63,687 nucleotides of DNA from an uncultured Neomegalonema sp. GTDB lineage: Bacteria; Pseudomonadota; Alphaproteobacteria; Rhodobacterales; Rhodobacteraceae. Each line of letters begins with the position of its first letter. The stretch's first letter is position 1. A model generated the notes under the pieces. That model saw nothing but the letters and a program-made list of their open reading frames with translations. It made no database searches and had not been told where the DNA came from. The translations under genes and the position numbers were made by a program. Where the stretch lies: NCBI GenBank assembly GCA_937948985.1, contig CALFAK010000147.1, forward strand, positions 1-63,687. Reading direction: 5' to 3'. Below are positions 20,171 to 27,135 of this stretch, piece by piece.

Positions 20171-21097
20171 ATGGCTGTTCCCGGTTTTCAAGATTTGATG
20201 CGACCTGTATTGGAATCTTCGGCCTCCGGTGAACGGGTCATATCTGAAGTTGTTCAAGAGCTTGAAGACAGTATGGGGCTTAGCGAGCAAGATAAAACAT
20301 CCATGCTGCCGAGCGGTAAGCAAACCCGTTTCTCAAATAGAACCCATTGGGCGAAATCTTATCTGATTCAGGCTGGTCTCTTGAAGTCTACCGGACGCGG
20401 TAAGTTTACCCTTAGCGGAGAAGGCAGAAAAGTACTCGAAGACGGTCCACGCAAAATCGACATGTCATACTTGGAACAATTTCCGGGATATGTTGAGTTC
20501 AAAACCAGAAAACGTAAATCTGTCGAAAATACTCCCGATAAATCCAAGACATCGTTTTCTGCCGATGAAAACACCCCTGACGAAGAACTCGTTGCTGCTC
20601 ATCTGGAAATCGAAAATCAACTTGCCGTTGAATTGATCTCGCGTTTACGCGAGGTCTCTCCGGCATTTTTTGAAGAAGTTATCGTCGCATTACTTTTGGC
20701 TATGGGGTACGGCGGTGCAACTGAAGATGTGGGTCGTACACTTGGGCAATCAGGTGATCGGGGTGTTGATGGTGTAATCGACCAAGATCCTCTCGGCGTT
20801 GATCAAATTTATGTTCAAGCCAAACGTTATGCCGAGGGAAACCATGTCGGCGCGGGCGATATTCGCGATTTCTTTGGCGCGTTAAATTTGAAAAGGGCGT
20901 CAAAAGGTATTTTCTTCACGACCTCCCGTTTTACGCCTGATGCGGAGCGGACCGCCTCTGATTTGGGTAGCAGGATTGTGCTGATTAACGGCCATAAGCT
21001 TGCGCGGTTGCTCATCAAATATAATGTAGGGTGTGAGACGCGGCAGATGCTTGAATTGAAAGTAATTGATGAGGGGTTTTTTGAAGATGAGCGTTAA
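20171..21097 (+). CDS. mrr: Mrr-type restriction endonuclease (solitary)
   Basis: A 308-residue protein, the length of E. coli Mrr. The N-terminal part (about 1-100) is a Mrr_N winged-helix DNA-binding region; the C-terminal part is the PD-(D/E)xK nuclease with Asp200 (SGDRGVDG) and QAK at 216-218, plus Glu168/169 upstream. Mrr enzymes cut methylated foreign DNA, and no methyltransferase accompanies it, consistent with type IV activity. Base composition is visibly more AT-rich than in the neighbours, suggesting acquisition. It starts 3 nt after pccA with no obvious promoter of its own, so it probably rides on pccA transcription. Confidence 0.88.
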   Translation: MAVPGFQDLMRPVLESSASGERVISEVVQELEDSMGLSEQDKTSMLPSGKQTRFSNRTHWAKSYLIQAGLLKSTGRGKFTLSGEGRKVLEDGPRKIDMSYLEQFPGYVEFKTRKRKSVENTPDKSKTSFSADENTPDEELVAAHLEIENQLAVELISRLREVSPAFFEEVIVALLLAMGYGGATEDVGRTLGQSGDRGVDGVIDQDPLGVDQIYVQAKRYAEGNHVGAGDIRDFFGALNLKRASKGIFFTTSRFTPDAERTASDLGSRIVLINGHKLARLLIKYNVGCETRQMLELKVIDEGFFEDER

Positions 21098-21127
21098 GAG
21101 CGTGACCCGGCTGCGTCGGAGTAGGTG

Positions 21128-21886
21128 ATGATGAAATTAGCCGCGCTGTACCGGTATCCGGTGAAAAGTCTGGGTTCGGAGGTGCTGGAGCGGGTCACGT
21201 TGACCGCCGGGCGGGCAATGCCGGGGGATCGGGCTTTTGCGATCACCCATAAGGACAGCGCGTTTGATCCGGCCAATCCGGCATGGACGCCGTGTAACAA
21301 TTTCCTGCGGATCGTGCATATCCCCTCTCTGAGCCGCGCTTTGGTGGCGTTTGATCCTGAGACTGAGAAGCTGCGTGTGAAGGATGGTGGCGATGAGGCG
21401 GTGTATGATTTGAGCGCGGCAGACGGGCGTGAGGCGCTGGCGCGTTGGGCCGGCGATCATGCGGGGACGATCCGGTCGGGGCCGTATACGGTCGCGGCTG
21501 TGCCGGGGGTATCGATGAGTGACAGCAGTGATCAGGCGCCGTCGATTATGTCGCTTGCCAGCTTGCGCGATCTGTCGAAGCGGGTTGGGGCCGGGCTTGA
21601 TCCGCGCCGCTTCAGGGGCAATCTGTGGATCGATGGCGACGGGCTGGTACCTTGGGCCGAACATGGCTGGGCCGGACGCGAGGCGCGTATCGGGGCGGCG
21701 GTTCTGGAAGTGATTGAGCCGATTGGTCGGTGTCTGGCCACGGCGGCGGACCCTGCGACGGGCTTGCGCAGCGATAATCCGATGCCCGCGATGAAGGCAC
21801 AGAGCGGCGGCGAGGCGTTGTTCGGCGTTACCGCCCGCGTGGTGCGGGGCGGTGATATTGCGGTGGGCGATACTGTCTCGGTTTAG
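21128..21886 (+). CDS. MOSC-domain protein
   Basis: A 252-residue protein with the N-terminal MOSC beta-barrel signature (ALYRYPVKSLGSE; PGDRAFAI) and the C-terminal MOSC domain (DPRRFRGNLWIDGDG; IGRCLATAADP with the candidate cofactor-binding Cys). The architecture matches YcbX/mARC-like molybdenum-sulfur carriers that reduce N-hydroxylated compounds or hand over Moco sulfur. GGAG lies 6 nt before ATG 21128; a second ATG follows immediately. The TAG stop is the first three bases of repeat copy C. Confidence 0.85.
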   Translation: MMKLAALYRYPVKSLGSEVLERVTLTAGRAMPGDRAFAITHKDSAFDPANPAWTPCNNFLRIVHIPSLSRALVAFDPETEKLRVKDGGDEAVYDLSAADGREALARWAGDHAGTIRSGPYTVAAVPGVSMSDSSDQAPSIMSLASLRDLSKRVGAGLDPRRFRGNLWIDGDGLVPWAEHGWAGREARIGAAVLEVIEPIGRCLATAADPATGLRSDNPMPAMKAQSGGEALFGVTARVVRGGDIAVGDTVSV

Positions 21887-21977
21887 ACTCTTGCGCGATC
21901 AGCTTTGAGTCATAATTCCCGCCAAGACCCGCGTGAATTTTGACGCTTTATAGCTCACCTGATTGCGGATGAGTTCA
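21884..21977. repeat. Dispersed palindromic element, copy C, spanning two stop codons
   Basis: A 94-nt copy of the element at 7889 and 31102. Its left end TAGACTCTTGCGCGATCA begins with the TAG stop of the MOSC gene (plus strand). Its right end, read on the minus strand as TGAACTCATCCGCAATCA, begins with the TGA stop of the convergent unknown gene. The element therefore exactly fills the interval and provides both stop codons. Internal arms (cataattc / gaattttg) are more decayed than in the other copies. Confidence 0.75.
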
Positions 21978-22691
21978 GGATAGTGCCGCTGCGACCGCCG
22001 CTTTTGCATCCATCTGGTGAACAGGAACAATGGCGGGGTCGACCTGCATCTTAGGCATCATCGTTTCTGTCACGCGGTTGATGCAAGGGTCGAAGGCGAC
22101 ATCGAGCAAGGGTACAAAGCGCGATCCGGCGACCATCGATTCCAAAGCGAGGACGATCACGTCACGGGTGTTGACCTGCTGTATTTCGCCAACCGTTTTC
22201 ATGGCAGCCGTCATGAGCGCAAAAGCGGCATCCTTGTGATCGACGCCCGCATCCGCGGAGAGTTGGTAGATTGCTTTGCGGTGCTTTGGACCCGCATTCA
22301 TCGGCGCATCGTGTGGCGAGAGATGGTGAGGGGCGCTGAGTTGCGGGAAACTGCCCGGTAACAGCTGCACCCCCAGTTGATCGGTCACCTCCTTATAAGA
22401 AGGGAGATCGTTATCCTGAACCTGAAAGGCTTCGCGGGCGATGGTTGTGGTGTAGCCCCAAAGCGTGCGGTGCTTTTCTTCATCACCGTGGATAAAATGC
22501 GTGACTTTGGGGCTTTGCACGATCCCGAATTCAGGCAGGTTTGTCTCATGCGACATAAGGGCGAATTCGCCGGCCAGTGATGCACTGGCACTTATCAGAG
22601 TCGGGGCGTGTAGTGTGCCGTTGGTTTGATAAGCGGCAACCAGGTATTTTAAAAACTCGTCGCCAACCGAACTCCATCTGTGTCCAGCCAT
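21975..22691 (-). CDS. Protein of unknown function
   Basis: A 238-residue soluble protein with no family I recognise. No signal peptide or membrane segment is apparent. Features include HFIHGDEEKHRTLWGY (about 68-83), several His residues in APHHLSPHD, and a C-terminal stretch LALESMVAGSRFVPLLDVAFDPCINRV. The gene converges on the MOSC gene and its stop lies in repeat copy C. Normal codon use for the region supports coding. The promoter region (22692-22826) is AT-rich. Confidence 0.7.
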   Translation of the reverse strand: MAGHRWSSVGDEFLKYLVAAYQTNGTLHAPTLISASASLAGEFALMSHETNLPEFGIVQSPKVTHFIHGDEEKHRTLWGYTTTIAREAFQVQDNDLPSYKEVTDQLGVQLLPGSFPQLSAPHHLSPHDAPMNAGPKHRKAIYQLSADAGVDHKDAAFALMTAAMKTVGEIQQVNTRDVIVLALESMVAGSRFVPLLDVAFDPCINRVTETMMPKMQVDPAIVPVHQMDAKAAVAAALS

Positions 22692-22826
22692 GTCATGCTC
22701 CCCGAATGCCGCTCTTGAGTGTAAAAACTCCCCACATATTGAACAATATTTGTCAAAACCGCGTTAAGTTGGCCGCAGTACCGTATCGAATATTCAAATT
22801 TATACTGTCTATTCTATAGTTTTCAT

Positions 22827-23261
22827 TTAAGACGGTGGCGGGAGAAATTCGATCTCATGTTGCGCAGCCAGTCGTACCACCTCGCCGGGGTCGCCGACAT
22901 TGTGGATGGATTTGAACAGCTCAAACAGGCCGCGCATCGGGGCGACGCCGAACATGGCGGTGGCCGTTGCGCCGCTGCGGTTGAAGACGCCGTGGGGCTG
23001 GCCCTTGGGCATAAAGATCACGTCGCCGGGTCCGGCCTTGTGGGTATCAGGTCCGAAATCAACCTCCAGATGCCCGGTCAAGACACTGATCCATTCGTCT
23101 TGTGTCGCGTGAATATGCGGCGGGACGAAGGTTTCGGCGGGGAGTTCCGCGTACCAGAGCATCACGTTTTCAGTCGCGATTTTTGGTGTATAGGTCTGCC
23201 CCAGCACGTTCCAGACGATGCCTTCCAGCCCGTCTTTCTCTCCGGTAATGCCCGCTTTCAT
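22827..23261 (-). CDS. Cupin-domain protein at the end of the liv operon
   Basis: A 144-residue single conserved beta-barrel cupin: motif 1 PPHIHATQDEWISVLTGHLE with two His and a Glu-type metal site, and motif 2 GDVIFMPKGQPHGVFN. Such proteins are small metal-dependent isomerases, oxygenases or binding proteins. ATG 23261 is preceded by GGGAGAG. It begins 15 nt after livF, so it is likely the last gene of the amino-acid ABC operon and may act on the imported compound; its reaction is unknown. Confidence 0.85.
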   Translation of the reverse strand: MKAGITGEKDGLEGIVWNVLGQTYTPKIATENVMLWYAELPAETFVPPHIHATQDEWISVLTGHLEVDFGPDTHKAGPGDVIFMPKGQPHGVFNRSGATATAMFGVAPMRGLFELFKSIHNVGDPGEVVRLAAQHEIEFLPPPS

Positions 23262-23275
23262 GTCTTCTCTCTCCC

Positions 23276-23971
23276 TTATAAATGCAGATAGCGTTCGATC
23301 ACTGACGGATCGTTTCGCAAGTCTGTCGAAGTTCCCGTCCACATCACGCTGCCCTTTTCGAGCATGACATGGCGGTCGGCCAGTTTGGTGAGGGCGTCGA
23401 TGTTTTTATCCACGACCAGAATAGCCTCACCCGCAGCTTTCAACTCGGCCAGCCTTGCCCATATTTCCGCGCGGATCAATGGGGCAAGGCCTTCGGTGGC
23501 CTCGTCAAGGATGAGGAGGCGGGGATTGGTCATCAGCGCGCGGCCTATGGCGAGCATTTGCTGTTCGCCCCCTGAAAGAAGTGCGGCGGGGTTGGTGCGG
23601 CGTTCTTTAAGGCGGGGGAACATGGTGTAGACGGTTTGCAGGGACCAGCGGCCTTTGCGTGTGTTCGCGGCGGTGGCGATGAGGTTTTCTTCGACGCTGA
23701 GGGTCGGGAAAATCTGCCGCCCCTCCGGCACATAGCCGATGCCCGCTTGGGCAATGCGATAGGGCGGGGCGGTGGTCAGGTCTGTGCCGTCGAAGCGGAC
23801 TTGTCCGGCTATTTTCGGCAGCAGACCCATGATCGCGCGCAATGTTGTGGTCTTGCCCATTCCGTTGCGGCCCAGCAGAGTGACGACCTCGCCCCCGCCG
23901 ACGGTGAGGGTCACGCCGAACAGGGCTTGCGCGCTGCCGTAGCCCGCCTGAAGGTTTTCGACGCTCAACAT
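23276..23971 (-). CDS. livF: Branched-chain amino acid-type ABC transporter ATPase LivF
   Basis: A 231-residue cytoplasmic ATPase with Walker A GRNGMGKTT, signature LLSGGEQQMLAIGRAL, Walker B LLILDEATEGLAP and the short LivF C-terminus. It couples ATP hydrolysis to uptake through LivH/LivM together with LivG. It overlaps livG by 7 nt. The substrate may be a branched-chain amino acid, amide, urea or a related small molecule; the genes alone do not decide. Confidence 0.93.
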   Translation of the reverse strand: MLSVENLQAGYGSAQALFGVTLTVGGGEVVTLLGRNGMGKTTTLRAIMGLLPKIAGQVRFDGTDLTTAPPYRIAQAGIGYVPEGRQIFPTLSVEENLIATAANTRKGRWSLQTVYTMFPRLKERRTNPAALLSGGEQQMLAIGRALMTNPRLLILDEATEGLAPLIRAEIWARLAELKAAGEAILVVDKNIDALTKLADRHVMLEKGSVMWTGTSTDLRNDPSVIERYLHL

Positions 23972-24705
23972 GCCTCTTCACCCAGATAGGCGGCGCGGGC
24001 CTGCGGGTTGGCGCGGACTTCGTCGGGTGTGCCGCTGGCAACGATTTGGCCATAGACCAGAACTGAAACACGGTCGGCTAGGGCGAAGACGGCATCCATA
24101 TCATGCTCGACCAGCAGTATCGGATAATCCCGTTTGAGGGTGAGGAGGGTGTCGGTCAGCGTGGCGCTTTCCTCCTTGCCCATGCCCGCCATCGGCTCGT
24201 CGAGGAGCAGGGCTTTCGGCTCGCCCGCGATCGCGATGGCCAGTTCGAGGAGGCGCTTTTCGCCATGAGAAAGGGCGCTGGCGGGGCGGTTCGCACGGTC
24301 GGCAAGGTTGAAGAGGGCGAGGCAATCGTAGGCGCGTTTGTTGATGCGCCATTCGCCCGTAACGCTGCGCAGGAAGCGGAAACTGCTGCCCTGCGTTGCC
24401 TGAACGGCAAGGGCGACGTTTTCCAGTACCGTGAATTCCGGCAGGATCGAGGTGATTTGGAAGGTGCGGCCCAGCCCGGCTTGCGCGCGGCGGTGCGGGG
24501 GCAGGGCGGTGATGTCTGTGCCGTTGAACAGGATTTGGCCGCTGTCCGGCTGGAGCGTTCCGGAAATCTGTTGGATCAGCGTCGTCTTGCCCGCGCCGTT
24601 CGGGCCGATCAGGGCGTGGCACTCGCCGGGATGCAGGTCGAGCGAGACATTATCGGTGACGTGCAGCGCGCCGAAATGTTTGTCGAGATTGACGAGGGAG
24701 AGCAT
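23965..24705 (-). CDS. livG: Branched-chain amino acid-type ABC transporter ATPase LivG
   Basis: A 246-residue ATPase with Walker A GPNGAGKTTL, the Q-loop region LGRTFQI, signature ALSHGEKRLLELAIAI and Walker B ALLLDEPMAGMGKEE. The C-terminal extension VSVLVYGQIVASGTPDEVRANPQARAAYLGEE is the LivG hallmark. The start ATG overlaps the livM stop (TGATG). It forms the ATPase pair with LivF. Confidence 0.94.
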   Translation of the reverse strand: MLSLVNLDKHFGALHVTDNVSLDLHPGECHALIGPNGAGKTTLIQQISGTLQPDSGQILFNGTDITALPPHRRAQAGLGRTFQITSILPEFTVLENVALAVQATQGSSFRFLRSVTGEWRINKRAYDCLALFNLADRANRPASALSHGEKRLLELAIAIAGEPKALLLDEPMAGMGKEESATLTDTLLTLKRDYPILLVEHDMDAVFALADRVSVLVYGQIVASGTPDEVRANPQARAAYLGEEAC

Positions 24706-25640
24706 CAGGTTTCTCCCCGTTTCTCAAGGAGGCCCGCGATGCCGCCTTTGGTGTAGAGGACCATCAGCACCAGCATCGGGCCGAAGATCAGCCGCCAGTC
24801 GTGGGTGAGGGTGGACAGTCCTTCCTCCAGCAGCACGATGGCCAATGCGCCGAAGAGTGCGCCGTGGCGCAGGCCCATGCCGCCGAGGACAACCATGATA
24901 ATCAGGTCACCCGACCGCTGCCACGCGGCGGTGGCGGGGCTGACGAATTCGGCCTGATTGGCGAACAAGACGCCCGCGAGGGCGGCGATGATTCCGGCGA
25001 TGACATAGGCGGTCAGGCGGTAGGCGAAGACGCTGTAGCCCATTGACTCAACGCGCGTGGGGTTTTGTTTTGCCGCGCGCAGCACCCGCCCGAAGCGTGA
25101 GCCTATGAGGCGGCGGAGCAGGAGTGTGACGGTGATCAGTGTGGCGAGGATGGTGTAGAAAAGGCCCGTGTCGCTGTCGAACAGCCCCGTGCCGAAGGCG
25201 TCCGCGCGCTCCCACAGGGTCAGGCCGTCATCGCCGCCATAGTCAGAGAGCGAACTCATGGTGAAAAAGACCATTTGCCCGAAGGCAAGCGTGATCATGA
25301 TAAAGTAGACGCCGGAGGTGCGCAGGCTGATCGCGCCTGTGATCAGGGCGAAGGCGGCGGCGATGGCGATGGTCATCGGCAGGATATGGGCGAGGTTCGG
25401 CGCGCCTTCGGTGATCATAATCCCTGTGGTGTACGCGCCGATGCCGACGAACGCGGCATGACCGAAACTGACCATGCCCGCGTGGCCGATCAGCAGGTCG
25501 AGCGACAGGGCGGCGATGCCGAGGATCATGGCTTTCATCACCAGCGAGGTGAGATATGAGCCGCCCCAAAACTCCGCCAGCCAGGGGGTTGCGGCGAGCA
25601 GGACAAAGATCACCAGCGCGGCGAGGTTAGCGCCCCTCAT
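24705..25640 (-). CDS. livM: Branched-chain amino acid-type ABC permease LivM
   Basis: A 311-residue inner-membrane permease with about eight to nine hydrophobic segments, LLIGHAGMVSFGHAAFVGIGAY near residue 50, and the cytoplasmic coupling-loop sequence GSRFGRVLRAAKQNPTRVESMGY. It pairs with LivH. The start overlaps the livH stop by 4 nt, and its stop overlaps livG. Confidence 0.93.
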   Translation of the reverse strand: MRGANLAALVIFVLLAATPWLAEFWGGSYLTSLVMKAMILGIAALSLDLLIGHAGMVSFGHAAFVGIGAYTTGIMITEGAPNLAHILPMTIAIAAAFALITGAISLRTSGVYFIMITLAFGQMVFFTMSSLSDYGGDDGLTLWERADAFGTGLFDSDTGLFYTILATLITVTLLLRRLIGSRFGRVLRAAKQNPTRVESMGYSVFAYRLTAYVIAGIIAALAGVLFANQAEFVSPATAAWQRSGDLIIMVVLGGMGLRHGALFGALAIVLLEEGLSTLTHDWRLIFGPMLVLMVLYTKGGIAGLLEKRGET

Positions 25641-26563
25641 CGGGCGGCCCTCACCGGGAAGAGGCCCGTGGGCTTGAAGAACAGAACGGCGGCCATCAGC
25701 ACGTAGATCGCCATTGAGGCGAGGGCGGGGCCGATCTGATTGGCGGCGGAGGCGTCCATGAACAGTTTGAGGATGTCTGTGACCATCGAGCGGCCCAGCG
25801 TGTCGACCAATCCGACAAGGATTGCAGCGATGAACGCGCCCCGGATTGAGCCGATGCCGCCGATGATGATCACCACGAACGCGACGATCAGCAGGTCATC
25901 GCCCATGCCCGGTTCGGCGGAGAAGATCGGCGCGGCCAGCGCGCCCGCGAACCCGGCCAGCATCGCGCCGAAGCCGAACACGATCATGAAGAGGCGATGG
26001 ATATTGACGCCCAGCGCCGAGACCATCTCGGCATTCGTGGACCCGGCCCGCACCAGCATCCCCAGTTTTGTCCGCGTGACCAGCAGCCAGAGGAGCAGGG
26101 CGATTGCCAGTCCGGCGATGATGATGGCGACGCGGTAGGTGGGGTACATCAACCCCTCGACCAGTTGGAACGAGCCGGAAAGAAATTCGGGAGGGTCGAG
26201 GGTCAGCGGGGTCGCACCCCAGATGACTTTGACGAGTTGATTGAGGAAGATGATGATGCCGAAGGTGACGAGGACCTGGTCGAGGTGGTCGCGGTCATAG
26301 AGGTGGCGGAAGATGAATGTCTCCAGCAACAGCCCGATCACCAGCGCGGCGAGCATCGCCAGCAGCATCGCGGCCATGAAATGCCCCGTGACGCTGTAAA
26401 ACGCGACCAGCAGATATGCGCCGATCATGTACTGAACGCCGTGGGCCAGATTGATGAATCCCATCACCCCGAACACCAGCGTCAACCCCGCAGAGATCAG
26501 GAACAGCAACAGCCCCAGCTGCACGCCGTTCAAAAGCTGGATCAGGAAGAGGGTGGTGGACAT
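25637..26563 (-). CDS. livH: Branched-chain amino acid-type ABC permease LivH
   Basis: A 308-residue permease with about eight membrane segments, the N-terminal LLNGVQLGLLLFLISAGLTL and the coupling region GGIGSIRGAFIAAILVG. It is the first gene of the livH-livM-livG-livF-cupin operon. No gene for a periplasmic binding protein (LivK) is upstream, unlike most loci of this type, so the binding protein must be encoded elsewhere. Confidence 0.93.
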   Translation of the reverse strand: MSTTLFLIQLLNGVQLGLLLFLISAGLTLVFGVMGFINLAHGVQYMIGAYLLVAFYSVTGHFMAAMLLAMLAALVIGLLLETFIFRHLYDRDHLDQVLVTFGIIIFLNQLVKVIWGATPLTLDPPEFLSGSFQLVEGLMYPTYRVAIIIAGLAIALLLWLLVTRTKLGMLVRAGSTNAEMVSALGVNIHRLFMIVFGFGAMLAGFAGALAAPIFSAEPGMGDDLLIVAFVVIIIGGIGSIRGAFIAAILVGLVDTLGRSMVTDILKLFMDASAANQIGPALASMAIYVLMAAVLFFKPTGLFPVRAAR

Positions 26564-26659
26564 CGTCGTCGCGTCTCTGGCTGGGCATGTTGGTTGAGTA
26601 TCCGTAGCCGGAGAGGGGCGCTATTCCAAGGGGTAACATAGATTGCCGTATGAGCAGGG

Positions 26660-26854
26660 TTATTGTTTGTTTTTGCCCATGTATTTTGTGATTCGATCAG
26701 CCTTCGGGTATTTTAAGTGTTGCGAAAGTTTTTCGACATCTTCGAGAGTTTTGCGTTCTGCTTTTCTAAGCATGAACACAACCCCGATAACTGCCGCAAG
26801 CGCCAGCAGAGAGATCAAAATAACTGAAAAATCTGCGTTCTCAACGCGATCCAT
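26660..26854 (-). CDS. Small single-pass membrane protein
   Basis: A 64-residue protein: a short N-terminus, one hydrophobic segment (about 9-30, SVILISLLALAAVIGVVFML) and a charged Lys/Arg-rich cytoplasmic-type tail (RKAERKTLEDVEKLSQHLK). AGGGG lies just before ATG 26854. It overlaps the 3' end of another tiny predicted membrane protein by 14 nt. Family unknown. It could regulate the liv transporter just downstream, but this rests on position alone. Confidence 0.55.
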   Translation of the reverse strand: MDRVENADFSVILISLLALAAVIGVVFMLRKAERKTLEDVEKLSQHLKYPKADRITKYMGKNKQ

Positions 26855-27008
26855 CGCCCCTGAGCCTTTCAAGTTCCACTATTAAGTTTTCTATCTTACC
26901 GATTGCGGCGTGAACGCCTGCTTTATGATTACTGAATTGCTTCCATTTAACTAGGGCGTAACCCGCACTAATAAAACCAGCGCCGCCCACGCCGACTGAA
27001 ACCGCCAC
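26841..27008 (-). CDS. Possible tiny membrane protein (GTG start)
   Basis: A 55-residue open frame from GTG 27008: an N-terminal Gly/Ala/Val-rich hydrophobic segment (AVSVGVGGAGFISAGYALV) followed by an amphipathic charged helix (AAIGKIENLIVELERLRG). Its end overlaps the next small gene by 14 nt, an operon-like arrangement. There is no clear Shine-Dalgarno, so this call is tentative. Confidence 0.35.
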   Translation of the reverse strand: MAVSVGVGGAGFISAGYALVKWKQFSNHKAGVHAAIGKIENLIVELERLRGDGSR

Positions 27009-27135
27009 GCTGTTTTTCTATCGCGTGCAATCTGAACATTCCCCATCTTGCCCCTTTAAACCGCACGCCGCATGGGTATAACGGCTCTGCCGTGCGAAAT
27101 GTGTCGTGCGGATAATGTTTGCAGAGAACCGACCC

